From Actinoplanes aureus (GTDB taxonomy: Bacteria > Actinomycetota > Actinomycetes > Mycobacteriales > Micromonosporaceae): DNA of 64,000 nt. This document shows, piece by piece, positions 8,710 through 16,960 of the stretch. The translations under genes and the position numbers were made by a program. The stretch is from assembly GCF_015704865.1 (NCBI RefSeq), contig NZ_JADQTO010000016.1:62001-126000 (forward strand), in the 5' to 3' direction. The number at the start of each line of letters is the position of its first letter. Within the stretch, counting starts at the first letter, position 1. The notes beneath the pieces were generated by a model. That model did not search any database. It was given only the letters and a program-made list of their open reading frames with translations, and had not been told where the DNA came from.

Positions 8710-9587
8710 TGCGGCTGCGACATCCCTCCGGCCGGATCGTGCACCTCAGTTGTGGCATCAGCCTAGATCAAGCCGACTCGCTGACCGCCGCCGGCGAACG
8801 CCTCGACGCCGCCACCTCGGCGTTACGGACCCGCTTCGGCAGTGGCCGGCTCGCGGTGGCGCTGCGGCTGCCGTACCCACTGGCCGCCGCGCTCGCCGAC
8901 GAGGGACGAGCCCGCACCCGGCTCCGTGCCGAACTCGACGCCCGCGGCCTCGAGGTGGTCACCCTGAGCGGCGAGACCTCCACCGCCGACTGGAGTGAAC
9001 CGGAGCGCCTGCGGCAGACCCTCGACCTGGCCCGCATCCTCGTCGACCTGCTGCCCGCCGAGGAGGTCCGCGGCGCCGTCGGCACCTGCGGCCTGGGGCG
9101 CGCCGAGGACTGGGACGAGCCGCGGCAGCAAGCCTGCGCCCGCAACCTCAGGCGGCTCTCCGGCGGGCTCGCCGACCTCGCCTGGCGGGTCGGCCGCGCG
9201 GTCCGGGCCGGCTTCCAGCCCGCGCCCGGCCGCGTCCTGGACAGTCCCGAGCAGACGGTCGCCGCGCTCACCCGGGTGGACAAGGACCGGCTCGGCGTCT
9301 GCCTCGACCTGACCACCGTGCTGCGTGACTGGCCGGAACCGGAGTCCGGCATCGACCAGCTCACCGACGCCGGCCTCTCGGTCATCACCGCCCGGATCAC
9401 CGACCCGGCGGGCGGATGGCAGCCGGTCCTGCGGCACCTGCTCGCGGCCGACACCGCCCGCACCGAGTACATCGACGTGGACACCGGCCGGGACGACGAG
9501 CAGGCGGCGGACGATCTCGCGTACGTCATCGAGGAGCTGACCGGCATCGGGCTGGTTCCGGAGCAGCTGCCCTGCACCGCACCCTGA
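8709..9587 (+). CDS. EboE-like TIM-barrel protein
   Basis: ATG 8709 follows GGGGAGG; a TTG three bases earlier is less likely. The 292-residue protein resembles the EboE group of xylose-isomerase-like TIM barrels (Ebo proteins are linked to metabolite traffic). It matches in the opening MRLRHPSGRIVHLSCG, the LRAELDARGLEVVTLSG segment and RLGVCLDLTTVLRDW. From memory of the family, several polar barrel residues are replaced: FEPEPG is FQPAPG here, and the loop after VTL is shortened. It may therefore be a non-catalytic relative. No other Ebo gene is adjacent. Confidence 0.55.
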   Translation: MRLRHPSGRIVHLSCGISLDQADSLTAAGERLDAATSALRTRFGSGRLAVALRLPYPLAAALADEGRARTRLRAELDARGLEVVTLSGETSTADWSEPERLRQTLDLARILVDLLPAEEVRGAVGTCGLGRAEDWDEPRQQACARNLRRLSGGLADLAWRVGRAVRAGFQPAPGRVLDSPEQTVAALTRVDKDRLGVCLDLTTVLRDWPEPESGIDQLTDAGLSVITARITDPAGGWQPVLRHLLAADTARTEYIDVDTGRDDEQAADDLAYVIEELTGIGLVPEQLPCTAP

Positions 9588-9764
9588 TCAAGCCCTTTCG
9601 CTGCCCGGCCGTGCCGCCGTAGAGTCGCGGTTGGGGCCACCGCCGTGACGGGCGGGCCGAGCGGGAGGCGCAAACCCGGCGGTCCGGTCGCCCGATCTCC
9701 TGGCGGCGCCTCGTTGGCCGGTCTCCCTCGCCGGCCGGCCACCGCCCGCCACGAAAGAGGGATC

Positions 9765-10772
9765 ATGGCACGACCGATCACGCTCTTCACCGGTCAATGG
9801 GCCGACCTGCCGTTCGAGGAGGTCTGCCGGCTCGCGTCCGAGTGGGGCTACGACGGACTGGAGATCGCCTGCTGGGGCGACCATTTCGAAGTGGACCGCG
9901 CTCTCGCCGAGGACGACTACATCGACCGCAAGCACGAACAGCTCGCCAAGCACAACCTCAAGTGCTTCGCGATCTCCAACCATCTCGTCGGGCAGGCGGT
10001 CTGCGACCACCCGATCGACGAGCGCCATCGCGGCATTCTGCCGCCGGCCATCTGGGGGGACGGAGACCCCGAGGGGGTACGCGGACGCGCGGCGGACCGG
10101 ATGAAGGACACCGCACGGGCCGCGGCGAAATTCGGTGTCGACACGGTGGTCGGCTTCACCGGCTCGTCGATCTGGCACACCGTGGCCATGTTCCCGCCGG
10201 TGCCCACCGAGATGATCGACCGTGGGTACGCCGACTTCGCCGACCGGTGGAACCCGATCCTGGACGTGTTCGACGAGGTGGGCGTGCGGTTCGCGCACGA
10301 GGTGCACCCGAGCGAGATCGCCTACGACTACTGGACCACCCGGCGGACCCTCGAGGCGATCGGCAACCGGCCGGCCTTCGGGCTCAACTGGGACCCGTCA
10401 CACTTCGTCTGGCAGGAACTGGACCCGGTCAACTTCATCCTCGAGTTCCGGGACCGGATCTACCACGTGGACTGCAAGGACGCGAAAGTGCGTACCGGTG
10501 ACGGGCGCCGCGGGCGGCTCAGCTCCCACCTGCCCTGGGCCGACCTGCGGCGCGGCTGGGACTTCGTCTCCACCGGCCACGGCGACGTGCCCTGGGAGGA
10601 CTGCTTCCGGGCGCTGAACAGCATCGGGTACGCCGGACCGATCTCCATCGAGTGGGAGGACGCCGGGATGGACCGGCTGGTCGGCGCCCCCGAGGCGCTC
10701 CAGTTCGTCCGCGGGCTCGCCTTCGACGCGCCCGCCGCCGCGTTCGACGCCGCCTTCTCGTCCAACTCCTGA
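9765..10772 (+). CDS. Sugar phosphate isomerase/epimerase-like TIM-barrel protein
   Basis: ATG 9765 follows GAAAGAGGG. The 335-residue protein is an AP endonuclease 2/xylose-isomerase-like barrel ([20 protein letters not shown] at the start). Likely metal ligands are Glu in GLEIA, Glu/His in AHEVHPSE, Asp/His in NWDPSHFVW, the HVDCKDAK segment and the terminal SIEWED. Related enzymes isomerise or epimerise sugars or keto-inositols, so it may work with the sugar importer and dehydrogenase upstream, though it has its own transcription unit. The exact substrate is unknown. Confidence 0.85.
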   Translation: MARPITLFTGQWADLPFEEVCRLASEWGYDGLEIACWGDHFEVDRALAEDDYIDRKHEQLAKHNLKCFAISNHLVGQAVCDHPIDERHRGILPPAIWGDGDPEGVRGRAADRMKDTARAAAKFGVDTVVGFTGSSIWHTVAMFPPVPTEMIDRGYADFADRWNPILDVFDEVGVRFAHEVHPSEIAYDYWTTRRTLEAIGNRPAFGLNWDPSHFVWQELDPVNFILEFRDRIYHVDCKDAKVRTGDGRRGRLSSHLPWADLRRGWDFVSTGHGDVPWEDCFRALNSIGYAGPISIEWEDAGMDRLVGAPEALQFVRGLAFDAPAAAFDAAFSSNS

Positions 10773-10784
10773 CCCGGCGCGCGG

Positions 10785-10818
10785 CGCAGGGCCGCTCCGC
10801 GTGCGGAGCGGCCCTGCG
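10785..10818. terminator. Bidirectional terminator between convergent genes
   Basis: A perfect 16-bp inverted repeat, CGCAGGGCCGCTCCGC and its complement, is separated by two bases. It lies between the stops of the isomerase-like gene (+) and the YtxH gene (-). Confidence 0.75.
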
Positions 10819-10830
10819 GCGAAACCGGCG

Positions 10831-11181
10831 TCAGTACGTGGTGCCGGTGCTGGTGCTGCCGGTGCTGCTGCTCTTCGACCCGGCGAGCGTGTCACTGGGC
10901 GCCAGCAGCTCGTCCGTGGTGCTGGAGCTCTTCGTGCTGCTGGACGACGTGTCAGTGGTCTGCAGCTTCTCACCGAGCTTGGACGACTGGAGCTTGTCCT
11001 TGCCCTCGGTGTAGAGCTTGTTCGCCTGAGCCTGAGCGACGCCGGCGGCCTCCTGCACCGTCGGGTGCTGCCAGACCTTCTGAGCGTTGGCCCGGATCTC
11101 TTCGTACTTCTCCCGGCCGGCACGGCTGCCCAGGACGAAGCCCGCCGCGAGACCGGTGAGGAACATCAGCTTTCCGCGCAT
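10831..11181 (-). CDS. YtxH domain protein
   Basis: The start is the ATG whose complement is at 11179-11181, preceded by GGAAGGAG on the minus strand. The 116-residue protein begins with a short hydrophobic segment and the YtxH-type MFLTGLAAGFVLGSRAGREKYEE, followed by an Ala/Gln-rich helix and a Ser/Thr-rich low-complexity tail. YtxH proteins are small membrane-associated general-stress proteins of unknown biochemical role. It is convergent with the isomerase-like gene. Confidence 0.85.
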   Translation of the reverse strand: MRGKLMFLTGLAAGFVLGSRAGREKYEEIRANAQKVWQHPTVQEAAGVAQAQANKLYTEGKDKLQSSKLGEKLQTTDTSSSSTKSSSTTDELLAPSDTLAGSKSSSTGSTSTGTTY

Positions 11182-11388
11182 GATGGCGGCTCCTTCCGTT
11201 GTTGACGCGCGTGCGTCTGCGGGGTTGCATACCCATCCTGTCGGTCCGGTACTCACCGGATATGCCCTTTCCCGGATGTCGCCCGGACCCGACTCACCTC
11301 AGGGGTATCCCGTTGGTGGGTCGCCCCGATGGTCATGTAGTCTGTTCTCCGTCGCCAGGGAAGCCCGGCGGCAGAGCATGCAGAGCAG

Positions 11389-11461
11389 TCCCCGATAGCT
11401 CAATTGGCAGAGCAGCCGGCTGTTAACCGGCAGGTTATTGGTTCGAGTCCAATTCGGGGAG
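11389..11461 (+). tRNA. tRNA-Asn (GTT)
   Basis: A complete 73-nt cloverleaf: acceptor TCCCCGA/TCGGGGA with discriminator G, D arm AGCTCAATTGGCAGAGC, anticodon loop CTGTTAA with GTT at 11422-11424, and T arm GGTTCGAGTCC. CCA is not encoded. Confidence 0.97.
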
Positions 11462-11469
11462 CTTCACTG

Positions 11470-11503
11470 AATCCCAGGCCAGGTGGCCTGGGATTTCTTC
11501 TTT
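11470..11503 (+). terminator. Intrinsic terminator of tRNA-Asn
   Basis: Arms AATCCCAGGCC and GGCCTGGGATT with loop AGGT are followed by TTCTTCTTT, nine bases after the tRNA. Confidence 0.9.
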
Positions 11504-11664
11504 AGGGTACGCGTGTCGGCGATCCTTCTCGACCGGGAACGCGTAGCCCGTACCCCTCCTTGTTTTTGATCTTGTGGCCAGAGGCCGCCTGGCTCTTTCG
11601 CCTCCCTGGCCGCACATGCCCGGTTACGCTGGGTCTCGCGTTGATTGCATCCTGTGAGGTATTC

Positions 11665-12927
11665 ATGTCGCAGCCGGTTGAGGTGGACGTCGTCATCGTC
11701 GGCGGCGGGCTCGCCGGGCTGTCCGCTGCCCGGCGGCTCGACCGTGCGGGCGTGGAATGGCTCCTCGTCGAGGGGTCCGACCGGCTCGGTGGCCGGATCG
11801 CCACCGACGTCCTCGACGGATGGCGGATGGACCGCGGCTTCCAGGTGCTCAACACGGCCTATCCGCGCCTTCCGGCACTCGTCGACGTCGACGCGCTCGA
11901 CATGCGCTACTTCACCTCCGGCGTGCTGGTACGCCGCGGCGGCGGCCTGCACCGCCTGGAGAACCCGCTGCGCGATCCGCTCGCCACTCCGCAGACCCTC
12001 ACCTCCGGGGTCGGCACCTTCGCCGACCGGCTCAAGTTCGCGGCGCTCGCCACCCGCTGCGCCACCCTGCCGGTCGCGAAACTGCTCGACGCCCCCGAAA
12101 CCACCACCCAGGAGATGCTGCGGCACGCCGGCCTCTCCCACCGGATCATCGAAGAGGTGCTGCGCCCGTTCTTCTCCGGCGTCTTCGCCGAACGGGCCCT
12201 CGACACGTCCAGCCACGTCGCCGCGATGGTGCTGCGCTCGTTCACCCGCGGCCGCATCGGCGTGCCGGCGGCCGGCATGGCCGCCCTGCCCGCGGCGATC
12301 GCCGGCCCGCTGCCGTTCCCGCAGCTGCTGATCGGCGCGCGCACCCTCTCCATCGGACCCGGCATGGTCGTCACCGAAGGCGGAGAGATCCACTGCCGGG
12401 CCATCATCGTGGCCACCGACCCGCTCACCGCCGCCGCCCTGCTGCCGCGGCTGCCCCGTCCCGAGGTGCACGGCCTGACGACGTTCTACTTCGGCGCCGG
12501 CCGCGCACCCATCGACGAGCCCATCCTGCTGCTCGACGGAGACCGTCGAGAGATCATCGCCAACACGGTCGTGCTGAGCAACGCCGCCCCCGAGTACGCT
12601 CCCAGCGGCAAAAGCCTCATAGCGGCCACCATCGTCGGCGTCTCGGCGCCGTCCAGCGCCTCCGAGGCCGTCATCCGGGTCGAGCTGTCTCGGATCTACG
12701 GCGCGCCGACCGACGACTGGGAGCTGCTCAACGTGGTCACCATCCCGCAGGCGCTGCCGGCGGCCCGCACCCCCCAGGCCCGGCTGCGCAAGCCGGTCGC
12801 CCTGGGCGACGGCCTCTTCGTGGCCGGCGACCACCGAGACAGCCCCTCCATCCAGGGCGCGCTAGCCGGCGGCTGGCGCGCAGCCGGAGCAGTCCTGGCG
12901 TCAATCGGCGCCGGGATCGGGGTCTAG
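11665..12927 (+). CDS. FAD-dependent oxidoreductase (amine oxidase/phytoene desaturase-like)
   Basis: ATG 11665 follows GAGGT; the open frame extends 35 codons upstream but those residues do not belong to the fold. The 420-residue protein opens with the dinucleotide-binding VDVVIVGGGLAGLSAARRL, then the ribityl/second motif region GSDRLGGRIATD, and ends with the C-terminal FAD motif DGLFVAGDHRDSPSIQGAL. It is a flavoprotein of the NAD(P)-binding-8/amino-oxidase class, possibly acting on a carotenoid- or amine-like substrate; neighbours do not reveal it. Confidence 0.85.
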   Translation: MSQPVEVDVVIVGGGLAGLSAARRLDRAGVEWLLVEGSDRLGGRIATDVLDGWRMDRGFQVLNTAYPRLPALVDVDALDMRYFTSGVLVRRGGGLHRLENPLRDPLATPQTLTSGVGTFADRLKFAALATRCATLPVAKLLDAPETTTQEMLRHAGLSHRIIEEVLRPFFSGVFAERALDTSSHVAAMVLRSFTRGRIGVPAAGMAALPAAIAGPLPFPQLLIGARTLSIGPGMVVTEGGEIHCRAIIVATDPLTAAALLPRLPRPEVHGLTTFYFGAGRAPIDEPILLLDGDRREIIANTVVLSNAAPEYAPSGKSLIAATIVGVSAPSSASEAVIRVELSRIYGAPTDDWELLNVVTIPQALPAARTPQARLRKPVALGDGLFVAGDHRDSPSIQGALAGGWRAAGAVLASIGAGIGV

Positions 12928-12937
12928 GAGGGCCGTT

Positions 12938-13108
12938 TTGAGCGATCTCAACCCGGAGAATTACGCCGAATTCACTACACAGGACGGCCCCGACGAGCCC
13001 TCGGTGGGCGATGAAGGGCTGCCGAGAGTCGAAGATCTCCAGCCCCCCGATTTCGTCTCCGACCCCCGGCGACAGATCGTCCTACAGCCGAAATCCCTGG
13101 TGCGGTGA
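12938..13108 (+). CDS. Small acidic hypothetical protein coupled to the flavoprotein
   Basis: TTG 12938 lies ten bases after the flavoprotein stop, with GGAGG at 12928-12932. The 56-residue product is hydrophilic and acidic (LSDLNPENYAEFTTQDGPDE at the start; ends QPKSLVR), with no membrane segment or recognised domain. Tight spacing and a good ribosome site support translation; the function is unknown. Confidence 0.5.
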   Translation: MSDLNPENYAEFTTQDGPDEPSVGDEGLPRVEDLQPPDFVSDPRRQIVLQPKSLVR

Positions 13109-13158
13109 TAGATCGCTAGCTGAGGGTGCGGGGCACGGGATAGGATCGCCGCCGGTAC

Positions 13159-13232
13159 GGGGCGGTAGCTCAGTGGGTTAGAGCAGGGGACTCATAATCC
13201 CTCGGTCGCGGGTTCGAGTCCCGCCCGCCCCA
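13159..13232 (+). tRNA. tRNA with CAT anticodon (Met or Ile2)
   Basis: A 74-nt cloverleaf: acceptor GGGGCGG/CCGCCCC with discriminator A, anticodon loop CTCATAA with CAT at 13193-13195, and T arm GCGGGTTCGAGTCCCGC. It is not an initiator tRNA by its closed acceptor pair. Whether it is elongator Met or the lysidine-modified Ile2 cannot be settled by eye. Its 3' end is next to integrase debris, so it probably served as an attachment site. Confidence 0.93.
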
Positions 13233-13260
13233 CGTTATCTGGCCTGCTTCTTTGCGGGCG

Positions 13261-13288
13261 GCCGGACCGCGTCGAAGGCCGGTCCGGC
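13261..13288. terminator. Hairpin between tRNA and integrase remnant
   Basis: Arms GCCGGACCG and CGGTCCGGC pair perfectly around a ten-base loop, 28 bases after the tRNA. It could terminate tRNA transcripts, or integrase transcription from the other side. Confidence 0.5.
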
Positions 13289-13292
13289 GTTA

Positions 13293-13613
13293 TCAGAGGC
13301 CGGCTTCTGACATGCGGCGGATCCACTCGCCTACGTCGGCGTGCGTGATTGCCGAAAGCTCTACCCGTTCCCAGACCGGGAAGATCTGGGGCTTGAGCCG
13401 GACTTGATTGCCGATCCACCGGGTCGCCCAATCGCCGACGCTCACCTTCGCCGAAGCGGGGTCGATCCACTCACCCCGCGCGATGCTGTTCTTCACCGAG
13501 TTGAGCCAGCGTTCGGCGTCGGCCTTGCGATCGAAGTGCCGGGAATGCTCGCGGCCGGAGGTGTTGCGGTATCGGGCGCGCCACTTGCCGTTGGGTCGCT
13601 TCGCCATGCTCAT
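13293..13613 (-). pseudogene. Tyrosine integrase, N-terminal fragment
   Basis: 106 residues remain: an AP2-like arm-binding segment (KRPNGKWRARYRNTSGREHS) and the start of the SAM-like core-binding domain (LSAITHADVGEWIRRMSEAG). Then the frame stops close to the tRNA. A full integrase of this type has roughly 370-400 residues, so the catalytic R-H-R-Y domain is gone. The excisionase fragment ends two bases before its start. Confidence 0.8.
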
Positions 13614-13615
13614 CG

Positions 13616-13732
13616 TCAGGCCGCTTCTGCCAGCAAGGACTGCACGTCAACCGGGTCGTAGCGCAGGTGCCGGCCCACTTTGCGGGCACGCGGTCCCTGG
13701 CCACGGTGCCGCCACTGGTAGAGCGTGCCGAC
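13616..13732 (-). pseudogene. Excisionase (MerR/HTH_17 type), C-terminal fragment
   Basis: The minus strand reads VGTLYQWRHRGQGPRARKVG then RHLRYDPVDVQSLLAEAA and a stop, the standard second half of small AICE excisionases. The first half is missing: upstream sequence switches directly into the Rep fragment in another frame, so a deletion joined the two genes at about 13733-13745. Confidence 0.75.
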
Positions 13733-13739
13733 CGACGCA

Positions 13740-13895
13740 GCCGGCGTATTGGACGTTCCAGCCGACCGCGCGGCGCAGGTTCTGCCAGTACCGGTCGAGC
13801 AGTCGGGGGAAATGAACGGCGTCCCAGGCCGCCCGCCGGTAGTCGTAACGCGCTGGATTGACGGGCGGGCCAGGAGGATTCAGATCAGCGATGGG
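13740..13895 (-). pseudogene. RepSA-like replication initiator, internal fragment
   Basis: One minus-strand frame reads PIADLNPPGPPVNPARYDYR, AAWDAVHFPRLLDRYWQ, then NLRRAVGWNVQYAG. This is the well-conserved central block of the rolling-circle initiator of pSAM2-like elements. No start, stop or remaining domains are present. It is fused out of frame to the excisionase fragment. Confidence 0.7.
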
Positions 13896-14110
13896 CTTTG
13901 GGCGGGATCCCGCACGCCAGGGACGGGTTACCCCAGCACCGACGGCCGTGCCGGACGGCCAGTTCCAGCGCCTGGCTCAGGGTGACAAGGTCGCTCGTCC
14001 GGTAGGCCGCTCCACCTTGCCGCCCTGGACGAGGCTCGCTTCACAGCGTGGTTCTAAGGCGGACGGGATTGGGGTGCGACGCCTCAAGCAACTGGCCCCG
14101 TGGCCGCCGG

Positions 14111-14779
14111 CTAACTCACTCGAACCAGTGCCCTCGAGGCTTCGGAGTAGACGCTTCCCCCGACGATCATGAGGTTGGCGATGGTGGTGTCGGCAGGGAT
14201 CTGAAAAGCTGCTGCGGTTACCGCCGTCTCCCTGGGGTTCATAGACACGATGGCTGAACCGTACGATTCCCGATTGTTCCGGGTGATCTCGTTGCCGATG
14301 ACACTGGTCAGTTCGTCATCGGCGTCGTACTCAACTGCGCTCGGGTCAACAGCCTTCACTACAGGGTCTAGCTGATACTTGCGCTTGCCTGTGTTCGCCA
14401 CCTTCAGCAGCGCTACGCACAGCTGATAGCCGCCGTCAACCTTCGCGTCCGAGGCCTGCCCGTAGTCCTCTTCGTACTTCCTCTTGCCCCGCGTTAGATA
14501 CGGCGTTGCCTGATCGCCGCACCTCCAGCCAGTCACTGTGAAGGTGATGTTGACGTCCTCAGGGGTGTCGGTCGCCTCAGCTTCCTTCCAAGCCAGGGTG
14601 AACTGCCGTCCGACGTCGTAGGTTTCGACCGGCGCCGCGCTGGCGATCCCTTCCTCGCCGAGATCAATTTCCGGCGAAGCCTCCACCGGCGCGGTCTCTG
14701 GAGTCGCTTCCTGCCCTGACGAAGAGCAACCCGCCAACAGCATGCCAGCGACTGTCATCGCAACGAAGGCGCGCATCAT
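14111..14779 (-). CDS. Lipoprotein with DUF4352-like domain
   Basis: The 222-residue product starts MMRAFVAMTVAGMLLAGCSS, a lipoprotein signal with lipobox LAGC. An acidic Pro/Glu linker and a beta-rich domain follow, with the KVANTGKRKYQLDP segment typical of DUF4352/telokin-like extracellular proteins. Third positions are less GC-rich than in core genes, fitting acquisition with the neighbouring element. The ribosome site is weak, so the start is moderately certain. Role unknown. Confidence 0.75.
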   Translation of the reverse strand: MMRAFVAMTVAGMLLAGCSSSGQEATPETAPVEASPEIDLGEEGIASAAPVETYDVGRQFTLAWKEAEATDTPEDVNITFTVTGWRCGDQATPYLTRGKRKYEEDYGQASDAKVDGGYQLCVALLKVANTGKRKYQLDPVVKAVDPSAVEYDADDELTSVIGNEITRNNRESYGSAIVSMNPRETAVTAAAFQIPADTTIANLMIVGGSVYSEASRALVRVS

Positions 14780-15231
14780 GAGTATCCATCTAACCCGCTC
14801 TGATGCGTCTACACCGCCCAACTCACGATTGAGGGATGCCGGAGGCGCCTTCGCCACTGCTCGTCGCACAGTGCAACGCCGCGTCGGGTTGGCAGCTGAC
14901 TGCCCACAAGGCCCACTTTGGTCGTCAAGGCGCCGGGCGATCGCGCGCAACGGGACTGACTCGGCCGCTGGCGGCCTTCGGCCGGCATCGGCCAGGCCGA
15001 CGAGCTCGTCGGTGATGCTGCACGGCGGAGGACCCACGCCGGTTGCCGAGCCCTTCTTCTCTGTCCGGCAGCCGTGCGCGCAATGCCAGCAGAGTCTCTG
15101 TTTCCGAGCACATGTGGGAGCTTGCTTTGGTAGCGGCGCCTCTACTTTTGGCGTGCTACCTGGGAATCTTAGAGCTTTCCGCTCGCGCCCGGCTGGACTG
15201 ACTCGGCTGTCAGGCTCGCGGCGACCGGCGT
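14780..15231. other. Gene-free interval in the accessory region
   Basis: I see no convincing gene, RNA or repeat here. Composition is less GC-rich than the flanks and frames are short. One minus-strand frame (CSITDELVGLADAGRRPPAA) is weakly protein-like but unrecognised. Confidence 0.4.
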
Positions 15232-16033
15232 GTGAAGATTGACCGGTGGTCCGTTGACGCAGTGACTGACGACGAGGTCGCTCGGCTGCGTCGTGAGCTG
15301 GAGCGGTTACGGGCGGAGAACAATCGGCTGTCGCGTCTGCTGGATCTGCGGGGCCAGCACACCGCTCCGGCTCAGGAGCAACTCGCGGCGATGGCCACGC
15401 CGGGACCGGTCACGATGGCGTCGCCGGTGCGGGAGAAGCTGGCGTTCTACGCCAACCTGTTCCAGGCGCGGCGGGATGCTTATGCGAAGCGTTGGGAGAA
15501 CAACCGGCTCGGTACGGCGGGGTGGTCTCCCGCAGTGGCGGGTGGCTGGCGCAAGGCGATGGACCGGCGTACGGCGGCCTATCTGCCGCTCACCGCGGAG
15601 GTGGTTGCCGCCATGTGGTCGGCGACGTGTTTCTGGGCCTGTATCCGCTGCTCACCGACAACACCTGCCAGTTCCTGGCCGCGGACTTCGATGGCAGCAC
15701 TGCGATGCTCGATGCGCTGGCTTACTGCAAAGCCGCCCGAGCCAGCGGTGCCCGGCGGCTTTGGAAATCTCCCAGTCGGGACGCGGGGCGCACGCATGGG
15801 TGTTCATCACCGACCCGACTCCCGCTGCTACGGCCCGGTCGATCGGAACGGTCCTGTTGCATGAGGCCATGGTGCTGCGCGGCTCGATGGACCTGCGGTC
15901 GTACGACCGGTTGTTCCCGAACCAGGACGTCCTACCCGACGGAGGCCTCGGAAACCTGATCGCGGCGCCGCTGCAGGGTCGGCGCCGCGAAAACGGCCTT
16001 ACGCTCTTCCTCGACTTTATTGCCGTTGCTTGA
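15232..16033 (+). pseudogene. TOTE-type archaeo-eukaryotic primase gene, frameshifted and truncated
   Basis: Three successive frames together read as one protein: an N-terminal coiled coil (VARLRRELERLRAENNRLSR), then VREKLAFYANLFQARRDAYA, the catalytic GDVFLGLYPLL...LAADFDG block, and SGRGAHAWVF...RSYDRLFPNQDVLPDGGLGN. These are hallmarks of the primase domain of TOTE conflict-system proteins. The breaks look like single-base losses near 15611 and 15750. The frame then stops, with no helicase or nuclease region, so this is only a remnant of an anti-invader system. Confidence 0.75.
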
Positions 16034-16280
16034 TGCGTGAGCTGGTCAAGCGTCCCGCTAGTGGGCTACCTGGAACGACGGTGGTGCGGTTCGTGGCGCA
16101 TCGTCCGGCCCGTGTTCAAGAAGCGGCAGTCATCAGCTGTTTCGCCGTCTCGCGGTGGTCGCCTCGGCGGCATCCACACGAGGACGAAGGTGTGCCAGGC
16201 CGGTCTCGGCAGTGAACCAACGTAGCGAGGAGGGCGTACCCCTCAGCGTGTGGGCTGGTATGCGCGAGGAGGGAGCGGCC

Positions 16281-16691
16281 GTGGGACGGCATCAGCAGTT
16301 CGAAGCCTACCGGCCGATGCGTGGTGCCGACGGAGGGTGGGGTGCGCTTCCAGAGATGAGCCTTACGGGAGGCCGCGTTCCAGGCAGCCGCCCGGAAGAC
16401 ATGCCGGACACGAAGCGGGCGTTTCCGCCCGTGGTGTATCTGCCGTGCGGTCCTGTGCCGGTCGGGGCCGGTGAGGTTGCCGTGGACGTGTGGCCGACCC
16501 GCGATGGGCGCAAGGCGCTGCTGGTGTACTCCGCACTGGACCGGCTCGTGGACTCTTGTGGACCGGAGCAACCGTGGGCTGTCCTACCGGCGACGGCTCT
16601 CGAACAACTGCGCGTATCGATTGGCTTCGAGCTCGTCTTCCTCGACCTGGAGATCCCGGAGGAGCACCGGCGGTCCGGGAGCGCGGGGTGA
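16281..16691 (+). CDS. SAV_915 family protein
   Basis: GTG 16281 follows GAGGAGGGAG; the frame is open further upstream but without such a site. The 136-residue protein has the family core FPPVVYLPCGPVP...DGRKALLVYSALDRLVDSCG followed by PWAVLPATALEQL. Members sit with EspC-like and WXG100-type genes in actinobacteria, which is the case here. It is cytoplasmic, with no signal or membrane segment; a chaperone or escort role is a guess. It overlaps the next gene by TGATG. Confidence 0.75.
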   Translation: MGRHQQFEAYRPMRGADGGWGALPEMSLTGGRVPGSRPEDMPDTKRAFPPVVYLPCGPVPVGAGEVAVDVWPTRDGRKALLVYSALDRLVDSCGPEQPWAVLPATALEQLRVSIGFELVFLDLEIPEEHRRSGSAG

Positions 16692-16960
16692 TGCGCGCGG
16701 ACCCCCAGGTGCTGGGCATGGTGGCCGACGGGTTGCGGCGTACCGGCCAGTCGCTCGACGAAGTCGGCGCGGACCGGCCCGCCGCGCCCTCCGCAGGTGA
16801 GGACACCGAACTGATAGCCACCGTGTTGGCGCATCTCTTCGACGGCGCGGGCAATCTCGTAACGGGCATGTTGGAAGCTGCCGATCGGGTTGATCTGGCG
16901 CGCACGCGATACACGGTCCAGGATCAGAGCGGCGCGGATTCGCTGCAGGAGCTGTTCTGA
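16691..16960 (+). CDS. EspC/ESX-type small helical protein
   Basis: The 89-residue protein (MRADPQVLGMVADGLRRTGQ at the start) is predominantly helical and resembles the type VII EspC family: an N-terminal D-x-x-x-L start, a long amphipathic helix pair and an Arg/Tyr-containing tail. It overlaps both neighbours by one base (TGATG), so the cassette is translationally coupled. It probably pairs with the WXG effector for secretion. Confidence 0.65.
   Translation: MRADPQVLGMVADGLRRTGQSLDEVGADRPAAPSAGEDTELIATVLAHLFDGAGNLVTGMLEAADRVDLARTRYTVQDQSGADSLQELF

Larger units (their letters stand above)
13233..14110 (-). mobile_element. Remnant of an actinomycete integrative element (AICE) at a tRNA
   Basis: Immediately beyond the tRNA 3' end the minus strand holds, in order towards higher coordinates, the N-terminal piece of a tyrosine integrase, the C-terminal piece of an excisionase, and an internal piece of a RepSA-like replication initiator. 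This is the usual rep-xis-int order next to attL in pSAM2-like elements. All three are truncated and no second attachment site was seen, so the element is dead. Around 13888-14040 on the minus strand there is a further short frame (RTSDLVTLSQALELAVRHGR) that I could not place. Confidence 0.65.
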
